This document shows, piece by piece, positions 35,134 to 44,452 of a DNA stretch of 64,000 nt (its first letter is position 1; the number at the start of each line of letters is the position of its first letter). The position numbers and the translations under genes are program-made. The stretch covers positions 1 to 64,000 of the forward strand of contig JAEUHY010000063.1 of assembly GCA_016795325.1 (NCBI GenBank). The letters run 5' to 3'. The stretch is from Planctomycetota bacterium (lineage in GTDB: Bacteria > Planctomycetota > UBA1135 > GCA-002686595). Below the pieces are notes generated by a model. It was not told the origin of the DNA and made no database searches. It saw nothing but the letters and a program-made list of their open reading frames with translations.

Positions 35134-36231
35134 TTAGTCGCCCACACCTGCGCCCTGAACGCCGCTGGCGCGCGCGAGGTCTGTGGCCCGCGACCACACG
35201 GCCGCCCACAGCGTCGCATCGACGCCGGGAGGACCCGACGCAGAGTTGTTCGAGAGCACCTGAACGGCGGCGCCGAGCGCGAATCGAGGATCGTGCAAGC
35301 AGCGAGAGATCTGCGCCAGGGCAGGCGAGCTGTCACCGCCTGGCCAGCTCTTGGGCTCGAGCAGCACCAAGACCACCATGCCGACTGTGTCGGGATGCTG
35401 CTCGAGCGTCGCTGAATCCAAGGCCGCCGCCACTGTGCCGAGCAACTCTTCCGCGGGGCGCCCGAGCAGACTGAACTGCAACAGCGCTTCGTCGTATTGA
35501 TTTCGCTTGCACGGCAAGGCTCCTGTCGCGAGCTTGCCCAGGAACTGCGCCGCCGCTGGATCGCCATCGCGCGCGAGCTTGCCAATCACCCGGGTCCAGG
35601 TCCTGTCGTCGCCCGCGCCCAGAACCCAAGCGGCCTCGAGGGTCGCGCACAACTCAGCGACGAGGCCCGGTCGCTTCTGCTCGAGTTGCACGAGCGCCGC
35701 GTGAACCAGATCTCCGGGGTATGCCATGCCGGGGCAGAGGCCGAGCACTCGATCGACGAACTCTCGTACGTCGAGCACCGAGAACTCCCGAACCGTCGCG
35801 CCCAACAGCGCAGCGGCCACAGCCGGACGTCGCTCACGCTCGAGACAGATCGCCGCAGCGACTTGCTCCGCCGTCTCGGCCGGCGCTGAGCTCCAGATGC
35901 ATGCAATAGCCGCCGACGCGTCGCTCAACGCGAGACAGGTGTCGAGCGGGTTCGCTTCATGTGGATCCGCCGTACTCGCCAACGCCTCCTCCACCGGATC
36001 CACACGCGGCGCCGGAGCCACGGTGCGACTCGTGGATTCGGCTGCGTTCTCGTCGCTCCGCGTGCCGGTTTCTGGCGCGCGGGGAACTACGGAACCCGTT
36101 CGAGGCGCAGAAAGGTAGAACCAACCGATGAGCCCCGCTATGGCGAGCGTGGCGACAACAAGCGCTCCGTAGATGAACGCGCTACCCGCCCCCTGTCGGG
36201 GTTCGCTAGGAGGCGTCGACACGACATGCAC
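35134..36231 (-). CDS. Single-TM protein of unknown function, second cargo gene
   Basis: The GTG start at 36231 gives 365 residues. A membrane segment lies at about 18-39 (FIYGALVVATLAIAGLIGW). A Pro/Thr/Glu-rich linker (45-85) follows, then a mostly helical region from about 95, rich in Leu/Ala heptads such as AAALLGATVREFSVLDVREFV and LEQKRPGLVAELCATLEAAW. This may be an array of HEAT- or TPR-like helices outside the membrane. It lies between copies 2 and 3 of the 3'-end repeat, opposite to the glycosyltransferase. No known family was recognised. Confidence 0.65.
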   Translation of the reverse strand: MHVVSTPPSEPRQGAGSAFIYGALVVATLAIAGLIGWFYLSAPRTGSVVPRAPETGTRSDENAAESTSRTVAPAPRVDPVEEALASTADPHEANPLDTCLALSDASAAIACIWSSAPAETAEQVAAAICLERERRPAVAAALLGATVREFSVLDVREFVDRVLGLCPGMAYPGDLVHAALVQLEQKRPGLVAELCATLEAAWVLGAGDDRTWTRVIGKLARDGDPAAAQFLGKLATGALPCKRNQYDEALLQFSLLGRPAEELLGTVAAALDSATLEQHPDTVGMVVLVLLEPKSWPGGDSSPALAQISRCLHDPRFALGAAVQVLSNNSASGPPGVDATLWAAVWSRATDLARASGVQGAGVGD

Positions 36232-36492
36232 CTGTGCGAGATTCGTTCACGGGCAGTCCTTGCACGCGTCATCGTAGTGGACTGGGTCACTCCATCGCCC
36301 TCCAGACCGAATCTGAGGTGACGGTCAGTTGCACGCACGCTGATACGCAGGGAAACGCGGGAAGTCGGACGACGACGCGTGCGCGGTGGAGCGTTGAGTA
36401 GCCCGTAACCGACGGACGAGGTCCAGGCCTCGCTTCGCCCCAGGTGTGGCTGTCGCTGAGCTCGATGACGATCCGCGCCTATTCGCCTCGCG

Positions 36493-36596
36493 CCCTCGGC
36501 CGCCGCGGCCGGCAGTTCGTCGAAGAGAAGTACGACTGGGAGCGCGTGTTCGATCCGCTCGACGCGCTGCTCGCGCGCTTCGAGCGCGGCTGAGCG
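36493..36596 (+). repeat. Glycosyltransferase 3'-end repeat, copy 3 (orphan)
   Basis: This is a 104-base match to 33945-34048 with four differences: three synonymous and one Thr to Ala shared with copy 2. Upstream, an ATG at 36465 reads into it in frame (MTIRAYSPRALG), but no full gene is present. The methyltransferase start is 63 bases beyond. Confidence 0.85.
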
Positions 36597-36659
36597 CGCG
36601 GCAGCGACGAAGGGAACGTGTTGGGTATCCTGCGCGCTCGCCCACGCCAGCGCACCGCC

Positions 36660-37358
36660 ATGAGCCACGAACTTCTCGCACGCACGTTCGACCAGTGGAG
36701 CCGCGACGGGCGCGGCGCGAGCATGGAGCAGGAGCACGGCGATGTCGTGGGCCAGGTGCTCGCGCAGATGGGCGTGCGCGCCGGCGAGCAGATTTTGGAT
36801 CTGGGCTGCGGCAACGGTTGGGCCACGCGCCGACTCGCCAAGCTCGCGGCCGGCGTGCAGGCACTGGGCCTCGACATCGCGCCCGAGATGATCGCCGAGG
36901 CCGAGCGGCTGCACAGCCTCACGATCCGCGCGCGCTACGCCGTCGGCGCCTTCGAGCGCATCGACGCGCCCGAGGGCAAGTTCTCGCGCGTGTTCTCGAT
37001 GGAGGCGCTGTACTACGCCGTCGACCTCGACGCCGCGCTGCGCGAGATGCTGCGCGTGCTCAAACCCGGCGGCACGGCCGACATCGTGCTCGACTACTTC
37101 ACGGACAACGCCTGCACGAGCTGCTGGGCGAGCAAGACCGGCGTGCCGATGCACTTTTTAAGCACCGCACAGTGGTGCGCCGCCTTCGAACGCGCCGGCT
37201 TCACGCCGGTGAGCGCGCGCCGCGTGGTCGACTCGCGCGGCCCCGGCGACCCCGCGCAGTTCCAACCGAGCGCGTGCTATCCCGACTGGTCCACCTGGAA
37301 GTCGGTGCGCGAAGCGGGCTCGCTGTGGATCCGCGCGACCAAGCCCAAGCCGGCTTGA
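36660..37358 (+). CDS. SAM-dependent methyltransferase
   Basis: From ATG 36660 it has 232 residues. The class I methyltransferase core has motif I ILDLGCGNGWATRRLA (near 42), LGLDIAPEMI, and motif post-I/IV FSMEALYYA and MLRVLKPGG, like UbiE or tRNA/small-molecule methyltransferases. The substrate is unknown. The gene follows copy 3 of the glycosyltransferase repeat. So it may have been the original downstream neighbour of the glycosyltransferase before the insertions. Confidence 0.85.
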   Translation: MSHELLARTFDQWSRDGRGASMEQEHGDVVGQVLAQMGVRAGEQILDLGCGNGWATRRLAKLAAGVQALGLDIAPEMIAEAERLHSLTIRARYAVGAFERIDAPEGKFSRVFSMEALYYAVDLDAALREMLRVLKPGGTADIVLDYFTDNACTSCWASKTGVPMHFLSTAQWCAAFERAGFTPVSARRVVDSRGPGDPAQFQPSACYPDWSTWKSVREAGSLWIRATKPKPA

Positions 37359-37401
37359 GGGTCCCTAGACCCTCGCCGCGCCGATTCGGCAACGCGAGTC
37401 G

Positions 37402-38639
37402 TCAGCGCGCTCGCGAGTTTGCGTTGCGCGCTTCGAACCGTCGGCGTTCGCACTCGATCTCCCGCCGCAGTTCGGCCTTGGAGGGCAGCACCTTCACGTA
37501 CTTGGCTGCGAAGATCTGCTTGCTCTCGTTCAGCACCGAGTAGCGCGCGACGGCTTCGTTCTTCTCAGCGCAGAGCACCAGCCCGATCGTCGGGTTGTCG
37601 CCGTCGGTGGTGAGCTGTTCGTCGAACATCCGCACGTAGCTGTCGATCTGTCCGATGTCCTGGTGCGTCAGCTTGCCGAGCTTCAGGTCGATCAGCAGGT
37701 AGCACTTGAGGATCGTGTTGTAGAAGACGAGGTCGACGTAGAAGTGTTCGCCCTCGAACGCCAAGCGCTTCTGGCGCGCGACGAACGCGAAGCCCTTGCC
37801 CAGTTCGAGCAAGAATCCTTGGAGCTGGCCGATGATGGCCGCTTCGAGGTCCGACTCACGCAGCGCGCCGCCGTCGGGCAACGCGAGGAAGTCGAGTACG
37901 TACGGGTCCTTGAGTGCGTCGATCGGTGCGACCAGTTCTTGGCCCGACCGCGCCAGCTCCAGAACGCCTCGGCGATCACGGCTCTTGAGCAGCCGGGTGA
38001 AGAGCAGGGTGTGGATCTGCCGCTCGAGCTCGGGCACGCTCCAACCGCTGCGCTCCGCCCCGATTTCGTAGAACGCTCGTTCGGAAGGATGCTCGACGCC
38101 CAGTAGCACGCGGTAGTGCGACCAGCTCAAGGCGGGCGAGAAGCCTTCGAGCGACTCATGACCCTCGGTCGCGGCAACGAGGCCCTCGCGGTCACGGCCC
38201 GAGCGCGGCGCTCCCTCGGATTCGTCACAAGGTTGTGGCGAATCTCGCTGTCGGTCGCCGCGTCGTTCCAAGTCGCGCGCAGGACGGGCGTGCGGTCGGC
38301 GTACACCGCGTAGAACTTGCGGAAACACTTCAGTTTCGTGGCGGAGAAGCCCCGACCGAAGCGCTGTGTCAGCCGAAGCGCCAGTTCCTCCACCGTCCGC
38401 TCGCCGTAGCTGCCGCGGCGGTCGCCGCCCTGAAGCGTTTCGACGATCTCGCGCCCGATCTGCCAGTAAGCCAGCACCATGGCGCTGTTGACCGAGCGGA
38501 CAACGCTCGCGCGGGCCTCGTCGAAGATGCGGGTGACGCGCTCGAAGATCGCGTCAGGACTGGCCGGCCGCGGCTTCACCGGCGCGGGGACGGAGCGGGC
38601 TCACTCGATGCTCGTGCGTTTGACCTTCTTCTTTGCCAT
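37402..38639 (-). pseudogene. Broken DUF1016/PDDEXK (YhcG-like) gene
   Basis: The frame beginning ATG 38639 (MAKKKVKRTSIE) meets an in-frame TGA at 38601-38603, then continues in frame as the DUF1016 N-terminal domain (AIFERVTRIFDEARASVVR, VLAYWQIGREIVE, TVEELALRLTQRFGRGFS, CFRKFYAVY). It then changes frame between about 38150 and 38240. The second half in another frame carries LSWSHYRVLLGVEHPSE, the nuclease core FYVDLVFYN ... LLIDLKLG, and an intact end at 37402. Two independent lesions make it a pseudogene. DUF1016 proteins are linked to mobile DNA and defence, and to restriction-type islands. It borders the insertion-rich stretch at 34-37 kb. Confidence 0.75.
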
Positions 38640-38748
38640 CACGCGCTCTCGCCGGCGAGCCTACAGCGCCGGAAATCGCAGTCGCCTTCGAGCGGCTGCG
38701 CGCGCGTCGATCCAGCGCGCCCGCACGGGGCGCCGAAGGTCAGCGGCG

Positions 38749-38850
38749 TCAGCCCTTCTTGCGCGACATCGCGATGACGATCGCGAAGGCCGCTCCGGCG
38801 ACGGCGGCGATGAGCAGGAGCTCGATCAGGTTGAAGGAGCCGGCCGCCAT
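38749..38850 (-). CDS. 33-residue single-TM small protein after nuoN
   Basis: From ATG 38850 to TGA 38749-38751 it reads a 33-residue peptide with one hydrophobic helix (LIELLLIAAVAGAAFAIVIA) and a basic end (MSRKKG). It begins 18 bases after the nuoN stop, with no clear Shine-Dalgarno. It resembles the 45-residue ORF between nuoJ and nuoK in its single helix and its SRK motif. It is too short for family assignment; the match of design is the main support. Confidence 0.45.
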   Translation of the reverse strand: MAAGSFNLIELLLIAAVAGAAFAIVIAMSRKKG

Positions 38851-38868
38851 GGAAGGGTGCGGCGGCGA

Positions 38869-40350
38869 TCAGCCGCGCAGGACGTCCAGGCTGCGCTGCG
38901 CCCAGGCGACGAGCGGCAGGACGTAGATGCCGAGCGCGACGGTGGCGACGCCCAGCGCGGTCACGAAGCCCGTGAGCACGGGCGCGGGCGCGGCTTCGCG
39001 CTCGGCGGGCTTGGCGAGGAACAGCGCCTTGGCCACGCGCAGGTAGTAGAAGAGGCTGACCACGCTGTTGAGCGCGGCGACGACCACGAGCCAGTAGAGG
39101 CCCTGGTTCACGCCTTCGACGAACAGCAGGTACTTGCCGTAGAAGCCGACCGTCGGCGGCAGGCCGGTGAGGCTCACCAGGAAGGCGACCATCACGCACG
39201 AGATGAGCGGGGCCTTGAAGCCCATGCCCTTGAGGCTCTCGACCGAGTCGTTGCCGTTGACGCCTTCGAAGTACAGCAGGAACCCGAAGGCCCCGAGGTT
39301 CATGAAGTAGTAGGCGGCGAGGTAGTACAGCGCCGCGCCGAAGCCCTGCTCGGTCATGCAGGCGACGCCGATTAGCACGTAACCCGCGTGCGCGATCGAC
39401 GAGTAAGCGAGCATGCGCTTGAGGCTCGTCTGGCGCAGGGCGGCGAAGTTGCCCAGCGTCATCGTGATCGCGGCCAGGATCGCGAGCAGCAGACCGATGC
39501 GCTCGCCGTAGGCCGCGACGCTGTCGGCCACGCCCGGGCGCAGGAAGATCGCGCCGAGGAAACGCAGCATCACTCCGAAGCCGGCGGCCTTCGAGGCCAC
39601 CGCGAGGAAGGTGGTCACGGGCGTCGGCGCGCCTTCGTACACGTCGGGCGTCCAGAAGTGGAACGGCGCGACGGAGACCTTGTACGCGAAGCCCGCGAGG
39701 ATCAGCACCATCGCGATGCCGACCGGAACGGGGCTCTTGGCCAGCTGCGTGACGAGCCCGCCGCCTTCGACGCCCATCTTGGCGAGGTCGATCGTGCCGG
39801 TGAGCCCGTACAGGAGGCTCATGCCGTACAGCATGATCCCGGTCGCCAGGCCGCCGAAGATCACGTACTTCATCGCGGCTTCCGCGGACTTGCGGTCGCC
39901 CTTGTGGAAGCCAGCGAGCGAGTACGAAGCGAGCGAGAGCAGCTCGAAGCCCAGCACCATGAGCAGCAGGTTGTTCGTGCTGACCATGAAGAACACGCCG
40001 ATCGCGGCGCCGAGCAGCAGGAAGTAGTACTCCCCGACGCCGTGCTCGCGCTCGCGCTGGTCGTGCATCACGAACAGCACCACCATGGCGAGCGCCGCCA
40101 CGGTGAAAAGCTTGAAGAAGTTCCCGAACTGGTCGATCGCGACCATGCCGAACACGGTGCGCGGGGCGCTGTCGCCCCACTGGCCGAGCAGGAACCACGC
40201 GGTGAACGCCAAGCCGGCGAGCGTGAGGTAACCCACGCGGCGCGACTCGCGGCCCTTGAGCAAAAGGTCGAACACCAGCGCCGCCAGCGCGGTGATCGTC
40301 ATCACGATCTCCGGCTGGAGGCCGCGCAGTCCTTCGAGGTAGGCGTTCAC
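38869..40350 (-). CDS. nuoN: NADH-quinone oxidoreductase subunit N
   Basis: This 493-residue protein has about 14 membrane helices and starts with GTG at 40350. It is one of the three antiporter-like proton-pumping subunits of complex I. Characteristic parts are VAPFHFWTPDVYEGAPTPVT, SLKRMLAYSSIAHAGY and LSLTGLPPTVGFYGK. The conserved Lys of the pumping channel lies in the LKRMLAYSS block. It is the last recognised nuo gene, 22 bases after nuoM. A small ORF follows. Confidence 0.93.
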   Translation of the reverse strand: MNAYLEGLRGLQPEIVMTITALAALVFDLLLKGRESRRVGYLTLAGLAFTAWFLLGQWGDSAPRTVFGMVAIDQFGNFFKLFTVAALAMVVLFVMHDQREREHGVGEYYFLLLGAAIGVFFMVSTNNLLLMVLGFELLSLASYSLAGFHKGDRKSAEAAMKYVIFGGLATGIMLYGMSLLYGLTGTIDLAKMGVEGGGLVTQLAKSPVPVGIAMVLILAGFAYKVSVAPFHFWTPDVYEGAPTPVTTFLAVASKAAGFGVMLRFLGAIFLRPGVADSVAAYGERIGLLLAILAAITMTLGNFAALRQTSLKRMLAYSSIAHAGYVLIGVACMTEQGFGAALYYLAAYYFMNLGAFGFLLYFEGVNGNDSVESLKGMGFKAPLISCVMVAFLVSLTGLPPTVGFYGKYLLFVEGVNQGLYWLVVVAALNSVVSLFYYLRVAKALFLAKPAEREAAPAPVLTGFVTALGVATVALGIYVLPLVAWAQRSLDVLRG

Positions 40351-40372
40351 GAGTGTGGGCTTGCGCGGGGAA

Positions 40373-41938
40373 TCAGGCCTTGGCGCCGAGGATCGTCAGC
40401 AGGTTCTGGACGCTGGGGTGCATCCAGTCGAGCAGGAACGCCGGCAGGATGCCGAACAGGATGCACAGGAACAGCAGCGGCGCCTGGCACACCAGCTCGC
40501 GGAAGTTGATCTCCTCGAAACCGGCGTACTTCTCGTTCTTCTGGCCGAGGAACACGCGCTGCATCGCCCACAGGAGGAACGCGGCGGTGAACACGACGCC
40601 GAGCAGCGAGATGAACACCAGCGTGCGGAAACGGGCGTCGCCCGCCTGGTAGGCGCCGATCAGCGTCAGCGCTTCCGAGACGAAGCCCGCCAGGCCCGGC
40701 AGACCGAGCGCGGCGAAGAAGCCCAGCGTCGTGAGCGCCCAGTAGCGCGGCATGATCTGGCTCATCCCGCCGAAGGCGTTGAGGTCGCGGTGGTGGGCGC
40801 GGTCGTAGAGCACGCCCACGATGAGGAACAGCGCGGCGCTCGAGGTGCCGTGGTTGAACATCTGCAGCACGGCGCCTTCCATGCCCCACACGGTGAACGC
40901 GCCCATGCCGAGCAGCACGTAGCCCATGTGGCTGACCGAGCTGTAGGCGACCATCTTCTTGAAGTCCGTCTGGCCGAGCGCGACGAACGCGCCGTAGACG
41001 ATGCTGATCACGCCCAGGATCGCGAGCACGTAAGCGAACTCGTGGAACGCGTCCGGCGCGAAGGGGAAGCAGGCGCGCAGCATGCCGTAGCCGCCGAGCT
41101 TGAGCAGGATGCCGGCCAGGATGACCGAGATCGGCGTCGGCGCTTCGACGTGCGCGTCGGGGAGCCAGGTGTGGAACGGGAACACCGGCACCTTGATCGC
41201 GAAGCCGATGAACAGGAACCAGAACACCCAGGTCGAGAACTTCATGCCCAGCAGCTCGCCGGCCGCGGGCAGGTTGGCGCCGAGCAGTTTGCCCTGCGCG
41301 GCGATCTCGGTGAGCTTGGGGATCGAGAACGTGCCGCTGTCCAGGCGCAGCGCGACGATCGCGATCAGCATCAGGACCGAGCCGGCCAGCGTGTAGAGGA
41401 AGAACTTGATCGCCGCGTACTCACGGCGCGGTCCGCCCCAGATGCCGATGAGGAAGTACATCGGCAGGAGCATGATTTCCCAGAACACGTAGAACAGGAA
41501 CAGGTCCAGGCTGACGAACACGCCGCTGATTCCGACCTGCAGCATCAGCAGCAGCGCGTAGTAGGCCTTGCCAGCCTTCTCCATGCCGAAGCTCGCGATG
41601 ACCCCGATGAACAACAGGATCGTGGTCAACCAGACCAGCGCGATCGAGAGCCCGTCGACGCCGACGTAGTACTCCACGCCGATCGAGTCGATCCACGGCA
41701 GGCGCTGCACGAACTGGCTGGCGAGGATGTCGCCCGCAACCCGCGCCTGGTCGAAGTCGCCCTGGGTCAGATGGCGGAAGCCGCCGAAGTACAGCCAGGT
41801 CGCCATGACCATCGGCACGAACGTCGCGGCCAGGCTCACGCCCTTGATCGCGTTCAGCGAGGTCTTGGGGATCAGGAGGATCACAGCCATCCCGATCAGC
41901 GGGATGAAGGTGATCCAGGAGAGGATCTGGTCTTGCAT
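40373..41938 (-). CDS. nuoM: NADH-quinone oxidoreductase subunit M
   Basis: The 521-residue, 14-TM subunit has the family blocks LLPMYFLIGIWGG, VPVFPFHTWLPDAHVEAPTPISVILAG (in parts), FKKMVAYSSVSHMGY and FVSEALTL. Within complex I it forms a proton channel of the membrane arm. It lies 48 bases after nuoL and 22 bases before nuoN. The ATG at 41938 agrees with usual starts. Nothing unusual was seen. Confidence 0.95.
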   Translation of the reverse strand: MQDQILSWITFIPLIGMAVILLIPKTSLNAIKGVSLAATFVPMVMATWLYFGGFRHLTQGDFDQARVAGDILASQFVQRLPWIDSIGVEYYVGVDGLSIALVWLTTILLFIGVIASFGMEKAGKAYYALLLMLQVGISGVFVSLDLFLFYVFWEIMLLPMYFLIGIWGGPRREYAAIKFFLYTLAGSVLMLIAIVALRLDSGTFSIPKLTEIAAQGKLLGANLPAAGELLGMKFSTWVFWFLFIGFAIKVPVFPFHTWLPDAHVEAPTPISVILAGILLKLGGYGMLRACFPFAPDAFHEFAYVLAILGVISIVYGAFVALGQTDFKKMVAYSSVSHMGYVLLGMGAFTVWGMEGAVLQMFNHGTSSAALFLIVGVLYDRAHHRDLNAFGGMSQIMPRYWALTTLGFFAALGLPGLAGFVSEALTLIGAYQAGDARFRTLVFISLLGVVFTAAFLLWAMQRVFLGQKNEKYAGFEEINFRELVCQAPLLFLCILFGILPAFLLDWMHPSVQNLLTILGAKA

Positions 41939-41986
41939 GGCAGGTGGGACAGGCCGCGCGAGCGAGGACGGGGGGCGGCGTGAGGG

Positions 41987-44422
41987 CTAGAGGAGGATGA
42001 GCCAGGCGGCGAGCATGAGCCCGCCGAAGACGGCGAAGGTCGCGTACTGCTGGATGCGGCCGCTCTGCACGAGGCGCACCACGGAACCGAAGGTCTGGGT
42101 CACGAGGCCGACGCCGTTGACCGCGCCGTCGACGACCACGCGGTCGAAGTGCGACGAAACGACGCCGATCGAGCGCCCGGTGCGGCCGACGAGGTTGACC
42201 AGGCCGTCGACGATGTTCTTGTCGACCCAGTTCAGCGCGAGGCCGAGCGACACCGAGCCGCCGATCACGCTCGCATCGGGCTGGTAACGCTTGTTGCCCT
42301 TGGCGTCGACGTCGACCACTATCGCGCAGCCGATGGCTTCGTCGACGTAGTACTTGTTCTTGACCACGTCGTAGAGGTCGCCGAGCGCGCCGGTGATCTT
42401 CCCGGCGATGCGCTGCGAACGTTCCCAGCCGCGGCCGTAGATCAGGTACGCGATCAGGATGCCGAGCGAGGCGACCGTGAGCGACACGCTCAGCGCCACG
42501 ATGTGCGCCGTGTGGCCCGCGTGGCCGAGCAGGACTCGGTCGACCGGCGCCGAGGCGCCGTAGAGCGACTTGAGCGACACGCTGGTTTCGAACCAAGTGT
42601 GCGCGTGCTCCCAGAACGCGAGGCTATGACCGATGTCGGCGAGCCAGAAGTGGCCGCCGAACACGCCCAGCGTCGCGAGGACGCACAGCGCGATCAGCAT
42701 CGGCAGCGGCGACTCGTGCGGCTTGGCGTGCTCGTCGTGGCCGCCGTGCGCGTGAGCATCGTGGCCGTGCGCGTCGTGCGCCTTGGCCGCGTGCGCGTGC
42801 ACAACCGGCGCGTGCTTGGCGTGGCCGTGGTCGTGGCCGTGGTCGTCGTGGCCGCCGTGAGCGTGCCCACCATGATCGTGTGCGGCATGCCCGTGGTCGG
42901 CGTGGCCATGCTCCTCGTGGCCGTGCTCGTCGTGACCACCGTGGTGCGCGAACGGGCTGGGGACCGTTCCCGGGCGGTACTCGCCGAAGAAGGTCATGAA
43001 GATCAGCCGGAACATGTAGAACGCGGTCAAGCAGGCCGCGACCGGCAAGGCCACCGCGGCGAAGAAGCTCGCGCCGTCGAAGTGGCCGCCGAGCACGTTC
43101 TCCCACGCGCGCAGGATGATCATGTCCTTCGAGTAGAAGCCCGAGAAGAACGGGATCCCCGCGATGGCGATCGTCGACGCGAGCATGCAGGCGAAGGTGA
43201 CCGGCATGTACTTGCGCACGCCGCCCATGTTCCGCATGTCCTGCTCGTGGTGGCAGCCGTGGATCACGGAGCCGGCCGAGAGGAACAGGCAGGCCTTGAA
43301 GAAGGCGTGCGTGACCATGTGGAACATGCCCGCGACCACGCCGCCCAGTCCGACGGCCGCGACCATGAAACCCAGCTGCGAAATGGTCGACCACGCGAGC
43401 ACGGCCTTGAGGTCGTTGGCCGTGGTTCCGATGGAGGCCGCGAACAGCGCCGTGAACGTGCCGGTGGCGGCGACGATCGAGAGCACTTCGGGGCTCATCA
43501 GCGGATAGGTGCGGCCGAGCAGGAACACGCCGGCCGCGACCATCGTCGCGGCGTGGATCATCGCGCTGACCGGCGTCGGACCCGCCATCGCGTCGGGGAG
43601 CCACACGTGCAGCGGGAACTGCGCCGACTTGCCGACGGTGCCGCCGAACACGAACAGACCGGCGACGGTCATCCAGGTCGGGTACTCGCCGCCGTTGCGC
43701 GCGACCTCTTCCTGCGCGAGGCGCCACAGCTCGCCAAAGTTGAAGGTCCCGAAGTGCTGGTAGAAGATCACCATGCCGATCAGGAGGCAGGTGTCTCCGA
43801 CGCGCGTCGTGAGGAAGGCCTTCTTGCAGGCCTGCGTCGCCCAGCGGTGGAAGAACTTCTGGCTGGGGTCGTGGCTGAAGTGGCCGATGAGCAGGTAGCT
43901 CATCAGGCCCATCAGTTCCCAGAAGATGAACAGGAACAGGATGTTGTCGCTCAGCACCAGGCCGAGCATCGCGAACGTGAACAGCGAGATGTTCGCGAAG
44001 AAGATGTGGTAGCGCTTGTCCTGCGCCATGTACCCGATCGAGAACAGGTGCACGCAGAACGAGACCACGCCGACCACCGCGTACATCGCCGCGCCGAGCG
44101 CGTCGTAGTAGATCGCGGCGGAGACGTTCGACGTGCCGGCGGCGGCCGCGTCCGACGAGTACAACCAGTGGAACCACAGGTCCGCCTCGAGGCCGGAGTG
44201 GTGGCGGAACTCCTGCCCGTGGTACGCGGCCCACAGCGACTTGGCGAACATGAGCACCGTGATGCACATGCTCACGAACATGAAGCCGGTGAGCATCCAG
44301 TCGCCGCGGCGCGGGAGCTTCTTGCCGAAGAAGATCTGGATCGTGTAGCCGACCAGCGGCAGCACGAAGCTCAGAAACAGCAGGTGGAAGTCCTGCTTGG
44401 GATTGAAGTCGAGGAAGTGCAT
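41987..44422 (-). CDS. nuoL: NADH-quinone oxidoreductase subunit L with a His-rich loop
   Basis: The 811-residue protein is long for NuoL (about 610-700). The core is normal: VGDTCLLIGM, AQFPLHVWLPDAMAGPTPV, AVLAWSTISQLGF and FFSGFYSKDMI. The extra length includes residues about 493-568, a loop between two late helices with 29 His, mixed with Gly, Asp, Glu and Ala, such as HHGGHDEHGHEEHGH. The HES at its end (PHESPLPML) is the normal short NuoL loop, so the insertion grew there. It could bind metal ions; that is an inference. The last C-terminal lateral helix is present. Confidence 0.93.
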   Translation of the reverse strand: MHFLDFNPKQDFHLLFLSFVLPLVGYTIQIFFGKKLPRRGDWMLTGFMFVSMCITVLMFAKSLWAAYHGQEFRHHSGLEADLWFHWLYSSDAAAAGTSNVSAAIYYDALGAAMYAVVGVVSFCVHLFSIGYMAQDKRYHIFFANISLFTFAMLGLVLSDNILFLFIFWELMGLMSYLLIGHFSHDPSQKFFHRWATQACKKAFLTTRVGDTCLLIGMVIFYQHFGTFNFGELWRLAQEEVARNGGEYPTWMTVAGLFVFGGTVGKSAQFPLHVWLPDAMAGPTPVSAMIHAATMVAAGVFLLGRTYPLMSPEVLSIVAATGTFTALFAASIGTTANDLKAVLAWSTISQLGFMVAAVGLGGVVAGMFHMVTHAFFKACLFLSAGSVIHGCHHEQDMRNMGGVRKYMPVTFACMLASTIAIAGIPFFSGFYSKDMIILRAWENVLGGHFDGASFFAAVALPVAACLTAFYMFRLIFMTFFGEYRPGTVPSPFAHHGGHDEHGHEEHGHADHGHAAHDHGGHAHGGHDDHGHDHGHAKHAPVVHAHAAKAHDAHGHDAHAHGGHDEHAKPHESPLPMLIALCVLATLGVFGGHFWLADIGHSLAFWEHAHTWFETSVSLKSLYGASAPVDRVLLGHAGHTAHIVALSVSLTVASLGILIAYLIYGRGWERSQRIAGKITGALGDLYDVVKNKYYVDEAIGCAIVVDVDAKGNKRYQPDASVIGGSVSLGLALNWVDKNIVDGLVNLVGRTGRSIGVVSSHFDRVVVDGAVNGVGLVTQTFGSVVRLVQSGRIQQYATFAVFGGLMLAAWLILL

Positions 44423-44452
44423 GGGGTGTGGGACCCGGGTGGACCTGCGGGA

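Noticed and set aside
37359..37401. Short palindrome GGGTCCCTAGACCC as a terminator
   Set aside because: The arms are only five bases and no T-run follows, so it is too weak to call.
36446..37543. Plus-strand 365-residue gene over the methyltransferase
   Set aside because: It is an Arg-rich shadow of the methyltransferase in another frame.
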